DNA of 64,000 nt. It comes from CAVTLG01 sp963735495 (GTDB lineage Bacteria > Chloroflexota > Ktedonobacteria > Ktedonobacterales > Ktedonobacteraceae). The translations under genes and the position numbers were made by a program. The stretch is taken from the NCBI GenBank assembly GCA_963735495.1, contig CAVTLG010000014.1, positions 496,001 through 560,000 on the forward strand, in the 5' to 3' direction. Positions 53,105 through 61,956 of this stretch are shown one piece after another. Numbering within the stretch: position 1 is the first letter of the stretch; each line of letters begins with the position of its first letter. The notes under the pieces were generated by a model. That model was not told the DNA's origin. It saw nothing but the letters and a program-made list of their open reading frames with translations, and searched no databases.

Positions 53105-54022
53105 TTAGAGCGTTTTGAACAGATAGGTAGGGTCTATCTGTTTGCCACCTGGTTCGTAGAGATGAATATGTCGTTGCTGAATAAGAAATTGTAATGTCTC
53201 GGCAATCTCTTTCTGACTGAAATACGTTAAGCGCATCAGCTCAGCAACATTTCTATGGCCATCTACCAAAAAATAAAGTTGTTGAGCTTTTTTCTCTGCA
53301 ATAACGACCGCATCAGCAAATGGGTTCCTGGCTTGCTCTATTTCTGTGTGATGTATGATCTGCTGTGGTACAAGGAGAGCAAGTTGCTGGTGTATGGATA
53401 GTTTTGCAGGCGGTTCCTGCTTGGCTGAGGTGAGGAGATTGCGACTGATAGCGATGCGTAGAGATTGCTCCAAAATAAAACTGACCGCTCGTAACTGACG
53501 TTGCTCGGGTGGTTGTTGCGTAAAGAATGAAACGACCATCTTGAGGGGTGTGGAAACTTTCTCTTGCGCTGACTCGTGCTCGTTAAGTGGGAGAAACTCA
53601 CGTGTCTCTAAGAAACAGCCGGTCCAGTGATGGAGATTATAATGGGTGAATGTGCTTGCCTCGTATGGTTTAAGGACACTAGTCAGATCTACAGATGTCA
53701 CACCTCGATGCTCCGTGAGCATCCGTTTCACCAATGCTGTAATCCAGGGGCTGGTATAGATCTCTTGCGGTAGAGATGGGTTCTGGCTGGCTGCGCTGCG
53801 CAACTCGATGTGGTATTTCCCGCTAGCGTACGCCTGCGTAACCCAGACCTGGGCTGAACTCGCGCCCAACTGCTGTACAAATGTGTTTGCCATCCAGAGA
53901 AACAACTCATCCATATGGCGCATGCTGGCTGCACTCTGCATAAGTTGGGAGATAAGACGTACCGGTTGGATATTTTCTCTGGGTTGATTTACAGGTTGAG
54001 GAAGACCTTCCATGCTTTCCAT
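53105..54022 (-). CDS. Protein of unknown function, possible GAF-like and winged-helix parts
   Basis: The 305-residue protein starts MESMEGLPQPV. Residues about 30-190 look like a GAF/PAS-like sensor (FLWMANTFVQQLGASSAQVW, then MVVSFFTQQPPEQRQLRAV). The last 80 residues look like a winged helix (GHRNVAELMRLTYFSQKEIA, then TLQFLIQQRHIHLYEPGG). AAGGGG lies before the ATG at 54022. It is downstream of thiE, but 139 bases apart, and probably independent. Domain suggestions rest on pattern only. Confidence 0.6.
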   Translation of the reverse strand: MESMEGLPQPVNQPRENIQPVRLISQLMQSAASMRHMDELFLWMANTFVQQLGASSAQVWVTQAYASGKYHIELRSAASQNPSLPQEIYTSPWITALVKRMLTEHRGVTSVDLTSVLKPYEASTFTHYNLHHWTGCFLETREFLPLNEHESAQEKVSTPLKMVVSFFTQQPPEQRQLRAVSFILEQSLRIAISRNLLTSAKQEPPAKLSIHQQLALLVPQQIIHHTEIEQARNPFADAVVIAEKKAQQLYFLVDGHRNVAELMRLTYFSQKEIAETLQFLIQQRHIHLYEPGGKQIDPTYLFKTL

Positions 54023-54161
54023 ATAACCCCTTTGCCTGATTAGGAAGACGCAGCAATAAGCTCAAATAGATATTAGTAGCTTAGCATATTTAAGCTTTTC
54101 TTAATGGCAATCTAGTACTTTTAGTCAGGAGTAGTATGGAAATGTAAACACATATATTGGT

Positions 54162-54797
54162 TTACGTGACCAGCGCCTCTATCAATTGATGCGCTGCATC
54201 GGCAATATCCTCGGCATGTACAACGGCGGTAATCACGGCAATGCCCATTGCACCCGCCTGTATAACTTCCCTCGCATTGTGGACGGTGATCCCACCTATC
54301 GCCACCTGTGGGATGGAAAAACGGGACGCGATTTCTGTCAGCAAATGTGGGCCGACGGGTTGTCCTGCGTCAGCCTTGCTACTTGTGGCATAGATGGGAC
54401 CAACTCCCAGGTAATCAGCTCCGGCGGCAACGGCAGCCGTCGCTTCTGTTATGTTACCGGCTGAAACGCCCAGGATGCGCGCAGGTCCCAGCAATTGGCG
54501 GGCGAGTGCCGCTGGCATATCTTCCTGTCCCACGTGTGCGCCATCGGCATCGACGGCCAGTGCCACATCAATGCGATCATTGACGATGAGCAGCGCTCCC
54601 CGTTCGCGCGTCAGGGCGCGCAGGGCCAGACCTTCTTTCACGAGATCGTGTGTGTTGGCAGTTTTATCGCGGAGCTGAATGACGGTGGCGCCACCATCCA
54701 GCGCGGCAGCGGCTACCGCGAGCGTTGCGCGTCCGCGTGACCATGTGCGGTCGGTCAGCACATGCAGGGCGAGTCGTGATGAGAACGTATCTGGCAT
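54162..54797 (-). CDS. thiE: Thiamine-phosphate synthase
   Basis: Joins HMP diphosphate with thiazole phosphate to give thiamine phosphate. The 211-residue length is normal. Motifs seen are GGATVIQLRDKTANT, LLIVNDRIDVALAVDADGAH, VGQEDMPAALARQLLG, YLGVGPIYATSSKADAG and IPQVAIGGITVHNA. Its start overlaps the thiM stop by one base (TGATG), so the genes are coupled. It is the last gene of the salvage cluster. Confidence 0.96.
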   Translation of the reverse strand: MPDTFSSRLALHVLTDRTWSRGRATLAVAAAALDGGATVIQLRDKTANTHDLVKEGLALRALTRERGALLIVNDRIDVALAVDADGAHVGQEDMPAALARQLLGPARILGVSAGNITEATAAVAAGADYLGVGPIYATSSKADAGQPVGPHLLTEIASRFSIPQVAIGGITVHNAREVIQAGAMGIAVITAVVHAEDIADAAHQLIEALVT

Positions 54798-55603
54798 CAG
54801 GCGATACTCACTTTCTGGCCGGTGTTCAGGGTTTCTGCGTCCAGTGCGGCGACCGCGTTGAGCAGGTGTGAGCGGAAGGTGCCCGGACCACCTGCTTTGG
54901 GGGCAGCGATTTCACCGGCTATGCCCATGGCGACCAATGCTGTGCTTGCCGCAAGTACCGCGTCTGGTTCTACGGCGAGAAATGCACCCACGAGACTGGT
55001 AGACATGCAGCCACTGCCAGTAATCGTTGCCAGTAAAGCATGTCCATTATCCACGCGTACCAGGCGGTCGCCATCGGTGATAATGTCGCGTGCACCTGTA
55101 ATCGCCACGGTACTGCCCAGTTCGTGCGCCGCCTTGCGGGCGACCACCTCGCGATCACCGGAGACCGAGATGGACTCGACGCCGCGTGTTTCGCCAGCCA
55201 CGCCGATCAACGCGCCAATCTCAGCTGCGTTGCCGCGTACGACCGCGATGCGTAATTCCGTGAGCAGGCGCAGGGCGCTCTCCGTGCGTAAGCGCGTCGC
55301 GCCAGCACCGACGGGGTCCAGGACAATGGGGATGTTGCGTTCATTGGCGCGTTTGCCGGCGCGCAGCATCGCTTCAATCTGCTCGGGAGTAAGTGTGCCG
55401 ATGTTGAGTACCAGCGCGCTGGCGATGCTGACCATGTCTTCAACTTCTTCAATGGCATGTGCCATGACTGGTAACGCTCCAATGCCGAGGGTTATATTGG
55501 CCGTATCGTTCATCACCACAAGATTCGTGATATGGTGTATTAATGGTTTGCGCTGGCGTATGAGTGTAAGCTGGTTGCCAATCTGCTGTCTGGTTATGCT
55601 CAT
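54797..55603 (-). CDS. thiM: Hydroxyethylthiazole kinase
   Basis: Phosphorylates the thiazole alcohol for thiamine salvage. The 268-residue protein has LIHHITNLVVMNDTANITL, LVLNIGTLTPEQIEAML, PIVLDPVGAGATRLRTE, ISVSGDREVV and ATITGSGCMSTSLVGAFLA with the catalytic Cys. I chose the ATG at 55603 (MSITRQQIGN); the open frame to 55693 has no homology at its beginning. It lies between thiD and thiE. Confidence 0.96.
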   Translation of the reverse strand: MSITRQQIGNQLTLIRQRKPLIHHITNLVVMNDTANITLGIGALPVMAHAIEEVEDMVSIASALVLNIGTLTPEQIEAMLRAGKRANERNIPIVLDPVGAGATRLRTESALRLLTELRIAVVRGNAAEIGALIGVAGETRGVESISVSGDREVVARKAAHELGSTVAITGARDIITDGDRLVRVDNGHALLATITGSGCMSTSLVGAFLAVEPDAVLAASTALVAMGIAGEIAAPKAGGPGTFRSHLLNAVAALDAETLNTGQKVSIA

Positions 55604-55682
55604 TATTCGCCTTTCTCGCCTTGCTTGGCTTTTGCCATTTGTACTGCTTTGTAACTCTTCGGGTTGGCAGATGCCACAGAGA

Positions 55683-55711
55683 GACAACCGCAAGGGATTG
55701 TCTCTACGCGA
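55683..55711. repeat. Fragment of the dispersed CTCGCGTAGGG repeat
   Basis: ACCGCAAGGGATTGTCTCTA followed by CGCGAG matches the right end of the element at 16031-16157. It fills the gap between thiD and thiM. No matching left end was seen here. Confidence 0.65.
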
Positions 55712-55717
55712 GTTATA

Positions 55718-56542
55718 TTACTCTTCTGCTTTTTGTTGGGCCTGCTCCCAGAGCCAGAAGTGGTTGGTGGGACCGTGACCATGCCCGATGCCTGGAGCAT
55801 GGCGTATGGCCCCTGTTACATAGCGTTTGGCGCGTGTGACGGCATCTTCTGGCGACCAGCCACGCGCCAGTAGCGCGGTAATGGCTGCCGAAAATGTACA
55901 GCCGGTCCCGTGGGTATGCTGCGTTTGAATCCGTTCCTCGCGCAGTTCGATGCAGTGTGTCCCATCGAAGTAGACATCGACCGCGTCGGCCGCGCGATGA
56001 CCACCTTTGACGACGACTGAGCGTGGACCCAGCGCGTAAATAGCGCGTGCGGCTGCCTGCATCTCGTCCAGTGTCTCGATATGCTGTCCCGTTAGCACTT
56101 CTGCTTCGGGCAGATTTGGTGTAACGATCTCCGCCAGTGGCAGGAGTGTTGAGCGCAACGTTGCCACCGCATCTGGATGGAGCAGCGCAGCGCCACCTTT
56201 CGCCACCATCACCGGGTCCACTACCAGTCGTAGGTGCCACTTTTTGACGCGCCCGGCCACCGCTTCAATGATCTCGGGACTGGAGAGCATACCGGTTTTT
56301 GCTGCATCCGCGCCGATATCCTCTAATACTGCATCGATTTGTGCCTCGATGAGAGCTACTGATATATCCTGTACGCCGCTGACTCCCAGTGTATTTTGGG
56401 CTGTGACGGCTGTGATCGCCGCAAGCCCATAGACGCCGAGTGCCGCGAACGTTTTTAAATCTGCCTGGATGCCCGCTCCGCCACCGGAATCGGAACCCGC
56501 GATGGTCAATGCGCGTGGCACGACTGGCTGCTGTTCGCTCAT
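55718..56542 (-). CDS. thiD: Hydroxymethylpyrimidine (phosphate) kinase
   Basis: Carries out both phosphorylations of HMP to HMP diphosphate. The 274 residues include ALTIAGSDSGGGAGIQADLK, LAAITAVTAQNTLGVSGV, VVDPVMVAKGGAALL, RSVVVKGGHRAADAVDV and HGTGCTFSAAITALLARG. The ATG at 56542 follows AGAAGGATA on the minus strand. It is separated from the upstream permease gene by two copies of the dispersed repeat. Confidence 0.96.
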   Translation of the reverse strand: MSEQQPVVPRALTIAGSDSGGGAGIQADLKTFAALGVYGLAAITAVTAQNTLGVSGVQDISVALIEAQIDAVLEDIGADAAKTGMLSSPEIIEAVAGRVKKWHLRLVVDPVMVAKGGAALLHPDAVATLRSTLLPLAEIVTPNLPEAEVLTGQHIETLDEMQAAARAIYALGPRSVVVKGGHRAADAVDVYFDGTHCIELREERIQTQHTHGTGCTFSAAITALLARGWSPEDAVTRAKRYVTGAIRHAPGIGHGHGPTNHFWLWEQAQQKAEE

Positions 56543-56582
56543 ATGTATGTATCCTTCTGTTACTATTCAGGTAGTGTGCATG

Positions 56583-56680
56583 CTCGCGTAGGACAATCCC
56601 TTGCGGTCAAATCCATTCAAATGAAGGATAAGGAGCAAAGGTGCCTGCGACAAGCGCGTAGGGACAATCCCTTGCGGTTG
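56583..56680. repeat. Two direct copies of the dispersed repeat between permease and thiD
   Basis: CTCGCGTAGGACAATCCCTT (start 56583) and GCGCGTAGGGACAATCCCTT (start 56654) both end in GCGGT. They lie about 70 bases apart in the 159-base permease-thiD gap, and each resembles the ends of the element at 16031-16157. Confidence 0.7.
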
Positions 56681-56701
56681 TCGTTGGTCGGTCGCTCTTT
56701 C

Positions 56702-58228
56702 CTACTCAACGGCTGCTGCCTCCTTACGTCGGCTGAAATAGCTACGACCGAGCAAGTAATAGAGCAAGCCACTCACCACGGCTCCCGCGATGCCGCTGAT
56801 ATCCATGCCGCCTAACAGATGAGCCAGTGGACCCTGCCAGGGTTGAGAGAGCCAGGGTAAGGTAGCTGAGCTCACAAAAGGGATTGTCGCTAGAAAACCA
56901 AGCAGCCATGCAATTAATGCGCGCCAGAAGATACCCCCACGATACCAGTAAAATCCCTGGCGTCCCTGGGTCAACTGCTCCACTGCATAGCGTCCACGGC
57001 GGAAAATAAAAAAGTCGATGAGCAGGACAGCGGCCCATGCTGGCACCCACAGGTAGGTCAGGAGCAAAAAATCCTCGTAGAAGCCCAGGAAGCTGGTTGT
57101 CAGCTCAGTATATGTGCGGGCCTGGTTGAAGTGCGAGTACAGGCCAATACCATAGACGCATAGGGCACCAATGATACCGCAGGCCAGCGCCGACCACCAG
57201 CGTTTCAGCGGAATATCCATAGCTAATGCCACCAGTCCTGCTGTGTAGACGTCGAAGTAGTTCGCCCAGATCTCGCCCAGGATCACAAAGAGCAGGAATG
57301 GCACGGTCAACCAGGAAGGCGTTGCCGCAGTGATGACGCTGAGTAGATCGGCATTGTTGGGGTTGATCGTGAAGAACGCTACTCCTAGTATACCAAGCAA
57401 CGCGGTTGGCAGGCCGATGCCCAATCCTGACCAGAAGGCAATGCGGTGGGCGGACACTGTGCGTGGTTGGTAGCGTGAGTAGTCGGAGGCGAAGGGAATC
57501 CACGAGGCTACCAGTGCATAGATATAGCTGGCTCCGACTACCATTGCGGCGATGCGTGGCAGTCCGTGGACCGTCGTCGGTAGGTTCCAATGGATTTTTG
57601 GCAGCAGGACGACGAAGAGCAGGACGCAAAAGGCCATAAAGACGAGCGCACCATATTTCTCGAAGACGTGCACGGTCTGGTGTCCATAGACGGCCACGAT
57701 GACCGACAGGATCAGCACGAAGGTGATAGCGCCCATGGCGACTTCAGTGGTTTTGGGTACGCCGAAAATGCCGAGGAGTTGCACGAGTGCCCAGCCACCG
57801 ATGACGCAATCGACGGCGAACCAGCCGACCGCCATAATCCAGGTGAAGGCCGCGCTGATGTATGCACCGCGATGACCCAGTACGGCGCGTGCGAAAATCA
57901 TCTGTGGTGCCCCGGTTCTTGCGCCAGTGACACTCAGCAGGCCATGGATGATAGCTGCCAGTGCCGCGCCCACTATGATGGCTATGGCACTATCCAGCAG
58001 GCCCAGTTGTCCCTGTCCCATGATGACGACGGGCGCGCCAATCACCAGAGCGCCGGTCAGCAGTGAGACATAGTTCGCCATCGCGCCGGTCCATAGCAGG
58101 GCGAGTTCGCGCGGCGCCCCGTGGCGTTCTGCATCAGGTATTGGCTCCATTCCGCGCCGTTCAACTTTGAGAAATTCGTCAGATGCGGCTTCAGGCCCAC
58201 CTGTCTTATCAACTGCTTCTTTTTGCAT
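56702..58228 (-). CDS. NCS1-family permease, probable HMP/thiamine-precursor transporter
   Basis: The 508-residue protein has about 12 helices of the nucleobase:cation symporter-1 family: LLWTGAMANYVSLLTGALVI, GARTGAPQMIFARAVLGHRG, then SWIPFASDYSRYQP and LGEIWANYFDVYTAG. Its place as first gene behind a TPP riboswitch with thiD, thiM and thiE makes a pyrimidine thiamine precursor (as for CytX) the likely substrate. I chose the ATG at 58228 with AGGAG upstream. Confidence 0.9.
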   Translation of the reverse strand: MQKEAVDKTGGPEAASDEFLKVERRGMEPIPDAERHGAPRELALLWTGAMANYVSLLTGALVIGAPVVIMGQGQLGLLDSAIAIIVGAALAAIIHGLLSVTGARTGAPQMIFARAVLGHRGAYISAAFTWIMAVGWFAVDCVIGGWALVQLLGIFGVPKTTEVAMGAITFVLILSVIVAVYGHQTVHVFEKYGALVFMAFCVLLFVVLLPKIHWNLPTTVHGLPRIAAMVVGASYIYALVASWIPFASDYSRYQPRTVSAHRIAFWSGLGIGLPTALLGILGVAFFTINPNNADLLSVITAATPSWLTVPFLLFVILGEIWANYFDVYTAGLVALAMDIPLKRWWSALACGIIGALCVYGIGLYSHFNQARTYTELTTSFLGFYEDFLLLTYLWVPAWAAVLLIDFFIFRRGRYAVEQLTQGRQGFYWYRGGIFWRALIAWLLGFLATIPFVSSATLPWLSQPWQGPLAHLLGGMDISGIAGAVVSGLLYYLLGRSYFSRRKEAAAVE

Positions 58229-58273
58229 ACAGCGATCTCCTTTCAACCGTGAGCAAGCATGGCGCGGAGCAAC

Positions 58274-58311
58274 AAAAAGGACACTGGCGTTGCATTCTGT
58301 GGCCAGTGTCC
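58274..58311 (-). terminator. Intrinsic terminator of the riboswitch
   Basis: On the minus strand GGACACTGGC (58311-58302) pairs with GCCAGTGTCC (58288-58279), and TTTTT follows at 58278-58274. It lies between the aptamer and the permease start, so ligand binding probably promotes termination. Confidence 0.85.
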
Positions 58312-58338
58312 CAAGAAGACGCTTCTTTATGAAGAAGT

Positions 58339-58431
58339 GTCGCTCCCTGCGCTGGCATTATCCAGATCAGGTCAACGGTCGGTGGCGAGTTTCTCGGCCA
58401 CCCTCTCAGCCTGGCTTTCCCAAGCTCCCGT
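58339..58431 (-). promoter_or_regulatory. TPP riboswitch aptamer
   Basis: On the minus strand the THI-box is clear: GTACGGGAGCTTGGG, CAGGCTGAGAGGG, then CCGTTGACCTGATCTGGATA and ATGCCAGCGCAGGGAG. These match the conserved CUGAGA and ACCUGAUCUGG parts. A terminator follows, then the permease and thi genes. High TPP should switch the operon off. Confidence 0.95.
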
Positions 58432-58467
58432 ACACATCGATTGATAATATGCAATGATCGTTTTTCA

Positions 58468-58497
58468 TTTATAGCACATAGCCTGAATGAGCGTCAA
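58468..58497 (-). promoter_or_regulatory. Promoter of the TPP riboswitch operon
   Basis: On the minus strand TTGACG (58497-58492) is followed by an 18-base spacer and TATAAA (58473-58468). Transcription would begin about 30 bases before the aptamer. Confidence 0.6.
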
Positions 58498-58542
58498 GGG
58501 CCATATGCATGGTAGGGCCTCCATCCTTCCAAGGGAAACGTC

Positions 58543-58617
58543 GGGAAAGGGGGTAGGGGTGTGTCCTTGCGACCGCCCCGGGGGCGCACGCAAGGTGACG
58601 CCCCTACCCCCTTTCCC
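58543..58617. repeat. Long GC-rich hairpin
   Basis: GGGAAAGGGGGTAGGGG (58543-58559) pairs with CCCCTACCCCCTTTCCC (58601-58617), extended inward by CCTTGCG and CGCAAGG, with CCCCGGGGG at the tip. It lies in the gap between the thi promoter and the cyclase promoter. It may be a small repeat element or a transcription barrier. Confidence 0.7.
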
Positions 58618-58717
58618 CAAATGAACGAAGAGTCTCATAATGGCCTCTAACTCCATCTCAGCTGTCGCTACATTTCATAAGCAGGGGTGTTGTGGGAGCT
58701 ATCCGCTCAAATAGCTC

Positions 58718-58745
58718 TTGACAAAACCAAAATATAATTTATAAT
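58718..58745 (+). promoter_or_regulatory. Near-consensus promoter of the cyclase fragment
   Basis: TTGACA (58718-58723), 16 bases and TATAAT (58740-58745) stand about 30-50 bases before the candidate ATGs. It is a full match to both boxes. Confidence 0.7.
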
Positions 58746-58771
58746 TTATATATTCGACAGGAAAGCCGTAC

Positions 58772-59315
58772 ATGTATTCAGTGGAGAAGAACATGGCAGA
58801 AATTTTCGAGCGTGGGCAGCAGCGTATCACGCTTATTGACCTCAGTGATTGCCTGGAAAACGCGACCGTGGCTTTTGAGCCGAACCCCCATAGCATTACG
58901 TATATGACGTCAGAGCAAAGTGCGGCGGCAGCCGAGCAGAGTTTTGGCCTGGGCCCTGCTTTCTGGCCGGATGGCCAGGGTTGGGCGGTCGAGCAGGTGA
59001 CGCTCACCACACATTCTGGTACCCACGTTGATGCACCTGCGCATTATGGTCCTGCTCGTCATGGTCAGGCGCGCACTATCGACCAGGTGCCTTTGCGCTG
59101 GTGCTTCAGTGATGGTGTGGTCCTGAATATGACCCACAAACACAGTGGTGAGGGTATCACCCGTGCTGGTGTGCAGGCTGAACTGGCGCGCATTGACTAT
59201 ACACTTAAACCCTACGACATTGTACTGGTACGCACTGACACCAGCAAATATTTCAAGCAGCCTGGTTATGATATGAAGCATGCCGGACTGACCAGGGAGG
59301 CGACGGAGTGGATGG
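58772..59315 (+). pseudogene. Cyclase/kynurenine-formamidase-like gene, 3' end deleted
   Basis: The N-terminal two thirds of a metal-dependent cyclase-family hydrolase are present. The metal motif HSGTHVDAPAHYGP, the start LIDLSDCLENATVAFEPNP and the later KPYDIVLVRTDTS and HAGLTREATEWMV are typical. After EATEWMV the reading should go on with a conserved GVxxIGxD-type end, but instead it runs into MFS sequence out of frame until TGA at 59524. Starts at 58772 and 58793 are both possible; 58793 has GGAG seven bases away. The deletion joined it to the next gene. Confidence 0.85.
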
Positions 59316-60246
59316 TGGTTCATTCTTTGTCGGGTGCGGATTTGCCATGGTCACTTCCTGGTTTCGCGGACGTGAAATGGCGCTGGCCATGGGTATCGCC
59401 GGGGGAGGAGCTTTTTCGCTCGGCTCGGCGCTTGGCCTGTTCGTGTGGGTTGGTATTGTGCAGGCCACGTCGTGGTCAGTGGCGCTCATTATTGGTGGTG
59501 TTGTCGGACTGCTTGTTTTTCTGATCACGTTGCTCTTCCTGCGCGAGCCTACAGAGGAGCAAGAGCGGCTTGAAGCTCACACATTTAGCTGGAGCGCAGT
59601 TGGCCGTGTGCTTGGCAATCGCGACCTGTGGTTCATGGGCTTGAGTTTCCTCGGCGTCTATGGAGCGGGTCTGACCATGGCCCAGTTGCTGGGTGAATAT
59701 ATGGGCATAACCTATCATATTTCTGCGGCAACGGGCGGGTTAATGGCCGCGATACTCACCTTGATGGCTATTCCAGGTTCGATACTGGGCGGTGTGCTTG
59801 CTGATCGTGCGAAGACATTAAAGCCGGTTATTATCATCCCCTGGATTATCATGGGTCTGGCCTTGATTGTGTTTCCCTTTGTTGGTGCGGCTGGTACATG
59901 GGTCGTGATCATCATTGTAGGCGGCGCGCAGTCGGTTGGTCTGGCCGGCTGGACCTCAACTCCGGGTCTCTATAAAGATCGCGTTTTCCCGGAAGATATT
60001 GCCACTGCCGAAGGACTGATGCTCACGCTGGCTGGTATAGGAGGCTTTGTCGTCTCTGCGGTATTTGGGCAGATTGCCAGTGGTGGTTTCACGGGGGCCT
60101 GGATTTTCGCTGGCATTATCAGTGTGGTCTTTGCGCTGATCGGTTTCGCGGCTCGCGAGCCATCGCATATCGGTGCTACGGAGAGTAGTGAAAGCGTGCA
60201 GACTGTAGCCGCGACGGCGGGCCAGAATGCAGATGCTACGTCGTAG
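59308..60246 (+). pseudogene. MFS transporter, 5' end deleted
   Basis: The frame from about 59308 codes for the last ten or so helices of a major facilitator transporter: GSFFVGCGFAMVTSWFRGRE, GVVGLLVFLITLLFLREP, FLGVYGAGLTMAQLLGEYMG, IPGSILGGVLADRAKTLK. The first 80 or so residues (two helices) are absent, and the remaining start (MDGGSFF) lies in cyclase sequence. The downstream part has no stops, so the deletion may be recent. It ends at TAG 60246, before a strong terminator. Confidence 0.8.
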
Positions 60247-60258
60247 CTGCTCTTACAA

Positions 60259-60319
60259 CATTTGAGCATAAAAACTGGGTCGCGTGCTTTGCTCGCCGCC
60301 CAGTTTTTATGCTCAAATG
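60259..60319. terminator. Long perfect bidirectional terminator
   Basis: CATTTGAGCATAAAAACTGG (60259-60278, plus one more G) pairs perfectly with its complement at 60299-60319, around a 19-base loop. The arms carry A and T runs, so it can end transcription from both the MFS fragment and the gene at 60332. Confidence 0.85.
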
Positions 60320-60331
60320 TCTGTCACAGCC

Positions 60332-61201
60332 TTAAAGAAGATTCCACCTGCCCTTGGCAGGCTGAACGCTCTGGTTGTATAGTTGGGTATCTGTCTTCTG
60401 TGTAGCTTGCTCCTGAGGTCTGGTTTCCGTTGGCTGCGTTTGCGCATCTGGTTGCTTGCTATGTGAGGCCGGGAGTTCCTTCTGGGAGGAGGATAGGGGA
60501 ATTTCCACCCCTTGGGTATGCTGGGAGGGCTGTCGCATGAGCTGCGCGGTTGCTACCGGTCCGAGCTGGTCCTGGATTGTCCAGGGGATCGTCACTATGG
60601 CGTAGGATGATACTCCCAGTATAGCCACGATGACTGCTAGCATAAAGACTGGTTGGAGTAGTCCTGGGGAAGCAACCAGCGTTGTAATCGTACTGGTAAC
60701 AGTGACTAATTGTCCGAAAACAGCCCATAAAGTCAGCCAGCAGGTGAGAAAAAACATCCACACAAAGCCCTGGTATTCTATCAGCTCCTGATCTTGATCT
60801 TTTGCGCGTACGTGAACGCCAATGGCGCTATAGAGGAGAGGCGCAACAAGCGCCAGCAGGCCAAAAAATAAATTGAGCGCCAGCACCCCACTTTTTGAGA
60901 ACTGTTCTATTTGCTCTGGCAGGGCTACAGCCAGGACGGTGCTAAGCACTGCTCCAACTGTAGTAATGGTCGTGGCCCAACTGGCCGTGAAGCTCCACTG
61001 TGGTTTTCCCATGTGGTCGTACCAGCGGTAAGTAAAGGCCATATTGCCCGTAGTTTCCGCTTTCTGGTACTGTCGCCCGCGCTTGCTGTGATACGCCAGC
61101 ATCATGACCACAAGGGCAAAGATCGCTGTGCCGGCCACAACAGCATCGGAATTTTGAAAAAGTAGCATAAACGAGATGAGCGCGTGTGTGATTGCCGTCA
61201 T
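60332..61201 (-). CDS. Membrane protein of unknown function
   Basis: The 289-residue protein has five or six helices (AVVAGTAIFALVVMMLAY, ATTITTVGAVLSTVLAVAL, LALNLFFGLLALVAPLL, GFVWMFFLTCWLTLWAVFG, VFMLAVIVAILGVSSYAIV). A cytoplasmic Gln/Pro/Thr-rich tail makes up the last 80 residues. AGGAG precedes its ATG. No domain name can be given. It is separated from the F420 gene by divergent orientation. Confidence 0.7.
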   Translation of the reverse strand: MTAITHALISFMLLFQNSDAVVAGTAIFALVVMMLAYHSKRGRQYQKAETTGNMAFTYRWYDHMGKPQWSFTASWATTITTVGAVLSTVLAVALPEQIEQFSKSGVLALNLFFGLLALVAPLLYSAIGVHVRAKDQDQELIEYQGFVWMFFLTCWLTLWAVFGQLVTVTSTITTLVASPGLLQPVFMLAVIVAILGVSSYAIVTIPWTIQDQLGPVATAQLMRQPSQHTQGVEIPLSSSQKELPASHSKQPDAQTQPTETRPQEQATQKTDTQLYNQSVQPAKGRWNLL

Positions 61202-61436
61202 ACCAATACTCCTTCATCTATAAATGGCATCTCTTCCCTCTTGTAGAGACGTTCATCGATGAGTTTTTTCACGAGGTATTTTGACTGTCGCTCTCCTTTT
61301 CGCGCTATTTAAACCATAGTGGCTGATTAGGATGCACCAGGAAATTTGCAATCGGGCGGGCATCTTTGGTATCATAAGGGAAGTGATGAGAAAAAGATGC
61401 CATAAGTAGTTGGCACCGACAACTTTAGGAGGAACA

Positions 61437-61856
61437 ATGGTAGACATGAACGACTGGAATCGTCAGATAATCGAGGAGTTTCGCGCTAACGGAGGAAAAG
61501 TTAGCGGGCAGTTCGCGGGTGCACCCTTACTGCTACTCTCAACGACGGGTGCTAAGAGTGGTCAAAAGCGCACGAATCCGTTGGCCTATACGCGTGATGG
61601 AGATCGTCTGGTCATAATTGCTTCCAAGGCGGGCGCACCAACCAGTCCTGATTGGTACTATAATCTGCTGGCTCATCCGAATGCGACCGTCGAGGTCGGT
61701 ACTGAAACCTTTGATGTCACGGCAGTTGTTGCGACTGGCGAGGAGCGGGATCGGCTGTATGCCCAGCAGGCGCAGCTCATGCCTAATTTCGCTGAATACC
61801 AGACCAAGACCACGCGCGTAATCCCGGTAGTCGTGCTGGAACGTCGCAAAGACTGA
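61437..61856 (+). CDS. Deazaflavin (F420)-dependent nitroreductase-family protein
   Basis: The 139-residue protein is of the DDN/F420 family: FRANGGKVSGQFAGAPLLLL, TTGAKSGQKRTNPLAY, VIIASKAGAPTSPDWYYNLL, HPNATVEVG and VVVLERRKD at the end. Members reduce quinones or nitro compounds with F420H2 and are common in actinobacteria and Chloroflexi. Its presence suggests that the host makes or uses F420. AGGAGG lies six bases before the ATG at 61437. It is convergent with the APC permease. Confidence 0.9.
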   Translation: MVDMNDWNRQIIEEFRANGGKVSGQFAGAPLLLLSTTGAKSGQKRTNPLAYTRDGDRLVIIASKAGAPTSPDWYYNLLAHPNATVEVGTETFDVTAVVATGEERDRLYAQQAQLMPNFAEYQTKTTRVIPVVVLERRKD

Positions 61857-61903
61857 CCTGTGGCGAGCAGCTTCCTGTGCTGCTATCCGAGAGATCGTAG
61901 CGA

Positions 61904-61936
61904 TGAGCTGCGGGCGACAAAGTCGCCCGCAGCTCA
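61904..61936. terminator. Hairpin between convergent genes
   Basis: TGAGCTGCGGGCGAC (61904-61918) pairs perfectly with GTCGCCCGCAGCTCA (61922-61936) around a three-base loop. There is no T run. It lies in the 100-base gap between the F420 gene and the permease gene. Confidence 0.7.
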
Positions 61937-61956
61937 GGAATAGCTCACATATTTCT

